A stretch of DNA of 64,000 nt from Clostridiales bacterium (GTDB taxonomy: Bacteria; Bacillota; Clostridia; Saccharofermentanales; Saccharofermentanaceae): positions 162,454-226,453 of the forward strand of contig JAFZVE010000049.1 in assembly GCA_017617995.1 (NCBI GenBank), written 5' to 3'. Below the pieces are notes generated by a model. That model had not been told where the DNA came from, did no database searches, and saw nothing but the letters and a program-made list of their open reading frames with translations. A program made the translations under genes and the position numbers. Each line of letters starts with the position of its first letter. The first letter of the stretch is position 1. Below are positions 60,256 to 64,000 of the stretch, piece after piece.

Positions 60256-62271
60256 TTACTTTGTATATTTATCAATCAGGCCCTGAATCACAGAAGGATC
60301 GTCGCAGGAATATGTGTAATCACAGAGATCCGTGTAGCCTTTGATATCGATGCGGTTGGATCCGTAAGCATCTTCCACATACGTTCCGCTGTCGACCAGT
60401 GCCATGATGTCGTGGTAGAGCGCTTCGAAAGTATCCCCGTCCAGGTTTCCTTCGGCGACGGTATCGAAATCCTTGGTATAGATGCAGTAGGCCCAGTTTT
60501 CTTCCACGCCATCGAAAGTGACCATTCCACCATCTGCGGTATGGAGCCAGATCTCCTCCACGTCCCAGACCGGATCGTACTCGGCAAATGTATAGTTCAC
60601 GCCATCCCAGTATTCTTTCTGGATCAGGTCGCCGGCTGCCCAGCTGTCGAAGTTGACATCTGCCCAGGAGCCCTCGACCACATAGATCTTGCATATCCGG
60701 TTGCCGAATTCCTCGCATTCGCTGATCTGCTTATAATCCTCCCAGTTTGCGTCATAGAATTCTTTCGAATACTTCGCAAAGCACGGGTTATCCCGTTCCG
60801 GATCGTTGTAGCGGATGCTGAAGTTTCCAGGTACATAGAGCGTCTCGATGAATTGCTGGTTATTCACCGGTGAATCGACCCGGTAATTGGCGATGTTATG
60901 CAGGAAGTAATAGGTCACTTCTCCATTTGGAAGAACGAGGTTGTGAAGTTTCGTCATGCTGCTTATCATACGACTGTTTCCGAAAGGCGCCGTGCCATCC
61001 TGGAAATAGTTTCCCTCTTCCATCAGGTTCGAATTCGGCGGCATCACGAAGGAGTGAAGCTGCGTGAACTGGTCAAAGGCGAAATCTTTGATCATGGTGA
61101 TCTTTTCGGGAGCTTCGAAGCGAACTTCCTTTACCCATGGTCTTTCTCCAAAAGCACTTGCCCCGATGGTTTCGCATCTTGCCGGGATGACGAGAACACC
61201 CGTGTTCATGACCGCTTCGTCGATCGGATCGTTGATGCCGGTGATCTCGTTTCCTTCCCACGTGTAGATCGACTCCCAGTCGTAATCATCGATATTGACC
61301 GTCGCCGGCTGGGTATCAAAGGTCGAATAGTCATCGTATCCGTTGTAACCGTCCGAGTCATCCATGCCGGATCCGTAGTCTCCTTCGTATCCGCCATCCG
61401 CGATGCCGTCGCCATCGTAATCGTTGTCGATATCCTCGATCGCGTTATCTTTCTTTCTATCTTTCTTCGTTTTCTTTTCAGAGTCATTGTCCCTGTTCTT
61501 CAGGAGAACGGCGCCCGTGATCGCAGCGCCTACTACAGCAAGACCAATCACACCGATAATCAGCTTTTTCATTACAGTACCTGTCCCTTTCTTGATCGTT
61601 TCCGAAACGACACTTTTTCCTGCTCCCGTAAGAGCGGCCTCTTTAGATGCGGAAAGGGCGGAAAGCGAAGCGGACATGGGCTGGAAGGCCACCTGTTCGG
61701 CTTCTTTTGTAAATAGTTTGGTTAAGAATGGCAACGGCATAGCAAATAGCTTCGTGTTGTTTTCTTCTTCATATTTTTCTACCTCCTTCTTGATCTTCTT
61801 TCGAGCAAAGTTCAGACGCCAGAGGACGGTTCCCTGCGGGATACCCATCGCCTCAGCGATCTCCTTCGTGCTCATCTCGTCGAAGTAGAATAATATGATC
61901 GTTCTTCTGACATCGTCCGAAAGACTGTTCTCGATGATGTCCATGACCACTTTTCTCATCGCGTCCGATTCTACGATCGAGTCCGGGAGGAAATCCTCGG
62001 GGACCGTCTCGAGGTTTTCGAGGACCTCGTCGCCCACGGTGTCCGTCTTCGTCCTCGTCAGACGATTGAGACACTTGTTGGCGCAGATCTTCTTCAGCCA
62101 CGGGACGACTTTCGTCTTATCCTGAAGTGTGTCATAGGATTCGAGCAGAGTCACGAATGTATCCTGCACGATGTCTTCTGCCTCAGCCTCGTTCTTAAGA
62201 AGAGAGATGGCTGTCCAGTACACCGCACGATAGGATTCCGCATAGATTTGTTCAAATTCTCTGGTCGTCAT
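60256..62271 (-). CDS. ECF sigma factor fused to membrane segment and LRR ectodomain
   Basis: 671 residues. Residues ~1-175 are an ECF sigma factor: sigma-2 (FEQIYAESYRAVYWTAISLL, DIVQDTFVTLLESY) and sigma-4 (LSDDVRRTIILFYFDEMSTKEIAEAMGIPQGTVLWRL). A ~55-residue linker leads to a basic KKGTGTVMKK and one membrane helix at ~235-257 (LIIGVIGLAVVGAAITGAVLL), which by the positive-inside rule leaves the sigma part inside and the rest outside. The outside part has an Asp/Gly-rich tether (~275-310), then a BspA-type leucine-rich/structural region (~345-470: VLVIPARCETIGASAFGERP, ITMIKDFAFDQFTQLHSFVMPPN) and a ~190-residue end domain with several Cys and Trp. No separate anti-sigma gene is adjacent. 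Inference: signalling by proteolytic release. Confidence 0.9.
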   Translation of the reverse strand: MTTREFEQIYAESYRAVYWTAISLLKNEAEAEDIVQDTFVTLLESYDTLQDKTKVVPWLKKICANKCLNRLTRTKTDTVGDEVLENLETVPEDFLPDSIVESDAMRKVVMDIIENSLSDDVRRTIILFYFDEMSTKEIAEAMGIPQGTVLWRLNFARKKIKKEVEKYEEENNTKLFAMPLPFLTKLFTKEAEQVAFQPMSASLSALSASKEAALTGAGKSVVSETIKKGTGTVMKKLIIGVIGLAVVGAAITGAVLLKNRDNDSEKKTKKDRKKDNAIEDIDNDYDGDGIADGGYEGDYGSGMDDSDGYNGYDDYSTFDTQPATVNIDDYDWESIYTWEGNEITGINDPIDEAVMNTGVLVIPARCETIGASAFGERPWVKEVRFEAPEKITMIKDFAFDQFTQLHSFVMPPNSNLMEEGNYFQDGTAPFGNSRMISSMTKLHNLVLPNGEVTYYFLHNIANYRVDSPVNNQQFIETLYVPGNFSIRYNDPERDNPCFAKYSKEFYDANWEDYKQISECEEFGNRICKIYVVEGSWADVNFDSWAAGDLIQKEYWDGVNYTFAEYDPVWDVEEIWLHTADGGMVTFDGVEENWAYCIYTKDFDTVAEGNLDGDTFEALYHDIMALVDSGTYVEDAYGSNRIDIKGYTDLCDYTYSCDDPSVIQGLIDKYTK

Positions 62272-62348
62272 TTACCTGCCTCCTTATCCGCATCTGCCCT
62301 ATAGACACACAACCGGAACAAATTATTGGCTACTTTTGGAAAATTTTT

Positions 62349-63212
62349 TCAGAACTTCAGAACCGCCTTCAACCAGGCCACACAGAGGGATACCCACAGA
62401 TCGGTTCCCGTGTCATTTTCGTCCTTAAGAGAAGGGTCGGCGAAGACGCCGTGCTTTCCGGATCCGAAGACGTGAAGCTCGTAGGGAACCTTCGCTTCGT
62501 CAAGTTTCTCGGCGAGCATATAGGCGTTCTTTACCGGTACAAATTCATCGTTTCTGGTCTGGATGAGAAAACAGGGAGATGTCTCCGGTGTGACATAGTG
62601 GACGACGTTAACTTCTTTGTTGGAGTTGGCCGTGAACTGTCCGAGTGTGAAGCCGGCACTCAGAAGGGTTTCCCGGATATCATCAGGAACGGCCCCGGCA
62701 GATAAAGCACCAGCCAGAGCAGCGAAGGGTGTACCTTCAAAGATTGTCGATAGATTGTAGACGCCGTAGCCGAGCAGGGCGGCATCCGGGCGGTAGAGTT
62801 CCTTTTCTCCACCGAGTGTCTCCGTGATGCGCGGGTCCGTCCACTGGGTAGCGGAGAGGGCCGCGACGGTAGCGCCGGCGCTGAATCCGGCGATGACGAT
62901 CTTCTTCGGATCGATGTGCCATTCCGAGGCATGCTCTCGTACGGTCCGGATCGCCCAGGAGATCTCGATTAAAGGATTCGGAAAGGCCGAGTATTCTCCT
63001 ACGGAGTAGTGAAGGACGAAACTGGCGAAGCCTTCCTGAAGGAAGGTAGACGCGATGCCTTCTCCCTCGGAGGTGGTATGGAACATCCATCCGCCGCCGG
63101 GGCAGGAGATGAGGGCAGGAAACAAAGGGGTGTCCTCGGAAGGAATATCCGGGAGATAGACTTCCAGATAGACCCGCCCGTCTTCGGTGTAGTTGATCGT
63201 AGTCACATTCAT
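62349..63212 (-). CDS. Alpha/beta-hydrolase, esterase-like
   Basis: 287 residues from the ATG at 63212, chosen because AAGGAGG lies eight bases upstream; a nearby ATG at 63218 is possible. Oxyanion ISCPGGGWMFH, nucleophile elbow GFSAGATV, Asp region QTRNDEFVPV, His in FGSGKHGVF. No signal peptide. Same broad group as the esterase at 28.8-29.8 kb (GGG in place of HGG). Substrate unknown. Confidence 0.88.
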   Translation of the reverse strand: MNVTTINYTEDGRVYLEVYLPDIPSEDTPLFPALISCPGGGWMFHTTSEGEGIASTFLQEGFASFVLHYSVGEYSAFPNPLIEISWAIRTVREHASEWHIDPKKIVIAGFSAGATVAALSATQWTDPRITETLGGEKELYRPDAALLGYGVYNLSTIFEGTPFAALAGALSAGAVPDDIRETLLSAGFTLGQFTANSNKEVNVVHYVTPETSPCFLIQTRNDEFVPVKNAYMLAEKLDEAKVPYELHVFGSGKHGVFADPSLKDENDTGTDLWVSLCVAWLKAVLKF

Positions 63213-63319
63213 TTCCATGGCCTCCTTCATCGAAGCATCCCCAAAACGAAAAGATATCTTGAGACCATTATACTTCACGAAGGGAAGAAAAGGCGTGAAA
63301 GTATATCAGCGATATAGAA

Positions 63320-63348
63320 TTGAAGATTACTTAAAAGGCGCGTATCAT
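63320..63348 (+). promoter_or_regulatory. Candidate promoter for the PPK2-family gene
   Basis: TTGAAG (63320-63325), 17-base spacer, TATCAT (63343-63348), ~60 bp before the ATG at 63411. Confidence 0.55.
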
Positions 63349-63410
63349 AGAAGTGAAGTTGGGAATAGGTAGAAAAATGTTTTTTTCAGTTGGTGCAGGA
63401 GGTTATCATC

Positions 63411-64000
63411 ATGTCTTTCAAGAAGTATGTATATGACGGAACTAAGAAGTTTGTGATCGCGAAAGAGTCGACGGACGAAACAAGTCTGTGTAAGGATCGC
63501 AAGGATGCAGAAGCGAAAATGCAGAAGAACATCGAGGAGATCGACAAACTGCAGGAGAAGCTCTATGCCGAGAAGAAGGAAGGCGTGATCTTCCTGTTCC
63601 AGGCGATGGATGCGGCTGGAAAGGACGGCACCATCCGTGCAGTACTCTCAGCACTTTCACCCCACGGCGTACATGAGGTTGCTTTTAAAGCGCCGAGTTC
63701 GGATGAACTGGCCCATGATTATCTCTGGCGTGTCGCATCGAAGACACCTGCAAAAGGAGAGATCGCGATCTTTAACCGTTCCCATTACGAGGACGTTCTG
63801 ATTGGAAAGGTGCGGGAGCTTTACAGATCGCAGGCCAATGCGAGACGTATCGATCTGGATAAGGTGATCGTCAACCGCTATGAGGACATCCGGAATTTCG
63901 AAGAATATCTGTACCGCAACAATGTGCGCACGGTAAAGATTTTCCTGAATGTATCGAAGGATGAACAGGCGAGAAGGTTCCTGTCACGTATCGAGGAGCC
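63411..64000 (+). CDS. PPK2-family polyphosphate kinase, 3' end outside window
   Basis: 196 codons to the window edge, still open. PPK2 fold: FQAMDAAGKDGTIRAVLSAL is the Walker A region, IAIFNRSHYEDVL the Walker B region, preceded by the family's helical start (KNIEEIDKLQEKLYAEKKEGV). These enzymes move phosphate between polyphosphate and nucleotides. Start is fixed by CAGGAGGT seven bases upstream. The nucleotide specificity cannot be judged from the part visible. Confidence 0.9.
   Translation, partial: MSFKKYVYDGTKKFVIAKESTDETSLCKDRKDAEAKMQKNIEEIDKLQEKLYAEKKEGVIFLFQAMDAAGKDGTIRAVLSALSPHGVHEVAFKAPSSDELAHDYLWRVASKTPAKGEIAIFNRSHYEDVLIGKVRELYRSQANARRIDLDKVIVNRYEDIRNFEEYLYRNNVRTVKIFLNVSKDEQARRFLSRIEE

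Overview
The window looks like chromosomal DNA from an anaerobic, Gram-positive Firmicute of the class Clostridia, probably near Ruminococcaceae/Oscillospirales. This is inferred from a SCIFF peptide with its radical-SAM maturase, pyruvate formate-lyase and its activase, RNase J, AgrCA-type signalling, a teichoic-acid-type TagD/TagB pair, two FeoA genes with FeoB, and many secreted proteins with Asp/Thr/Pro- or Ser-rich linkers. I see no rRNA, tRNA, CRISPR array, transposase, integrase or phage module. Genes are packed on both strands in short operons with clear AGGAGG-type ribosome binding sites.

Layout: 0-3 kb holds two tandem YARHG-domain membrane proteins (the first is cut by the window edge). 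3-6.5 kb holds RNase J with a long disordered N-terminus, behind a 3D-domain wall protein. 6.5-11 kb has a hairpin-repeat array and a heterodimeric ABC exporter. 11-17 kb carries a leucine-rich-repeat lipoprotein, pyruvate kinase and a zinc-ribbon/membrane-protein pair. 17.5-20.6 kb is pflB-pflA. 20.6-24.7 kb has a class-A-beta-lactamase-fold serine hydrolase and an operon of a sugar-binding lipoprotein and a membrane diguanylate cyclase. 24.8-26.6 kb is the SCIFF system. 26.8-27.1 kb is a second hairpin array, followed by an Orn/Lys/Arg decarboxylase-type enzyme, an esterase and a YdcF protein. 30.9-34.1 kb is the iron-uptake operon feoA-feoA-feoB with four copies of a GTTAG-N6-CTAAC dyad. 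34.4-39 kb is a mix (DUF4003, tautomerase, small membrane protein, GGDEF protein, lipoprotein esterase). 39-47.4 kb is a wall-polymer/exopolysaccharide locus. 47.6-57 kb has a PBP1-GGDEF fusion and a five-gene M13 peptidase/ABC/AgrAC-type operon. 57-60 kb has a MarR-flavodoxin operon, a candidate small RNA, a lipoprotein and an AAC(3)-family protein. 60.2-62.3 kb encodes an ECF sigma factor fused through a membrane segment to an extracellular leucine-rich-repeat domain. The window ends with an esterase and a truncated PPK2-family kinase.

Most interesting signals: (1) the apparently membrane-tethered sigma factor; (2) a 9-mer, AAAAGCACT, found 15 times by eye where about 0.4 is expected, within genes and between them; (3) two arrays of hairpin repeats with a similar design in different intergenic regions; (4) the M13 peptidase-ABC permease-ATPase-LytTR regulator-histidine kinase operon; (5) an unidentified ~88-nt RNA candidate with its own strong promoter and terminator; (6) a sugar-binding lipoprotein next to a diguanylate cyclase with no transporter nearby.

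Functional assignments come from reading motifs in the translated sequence. No database search was run, so family names are recognition calls.
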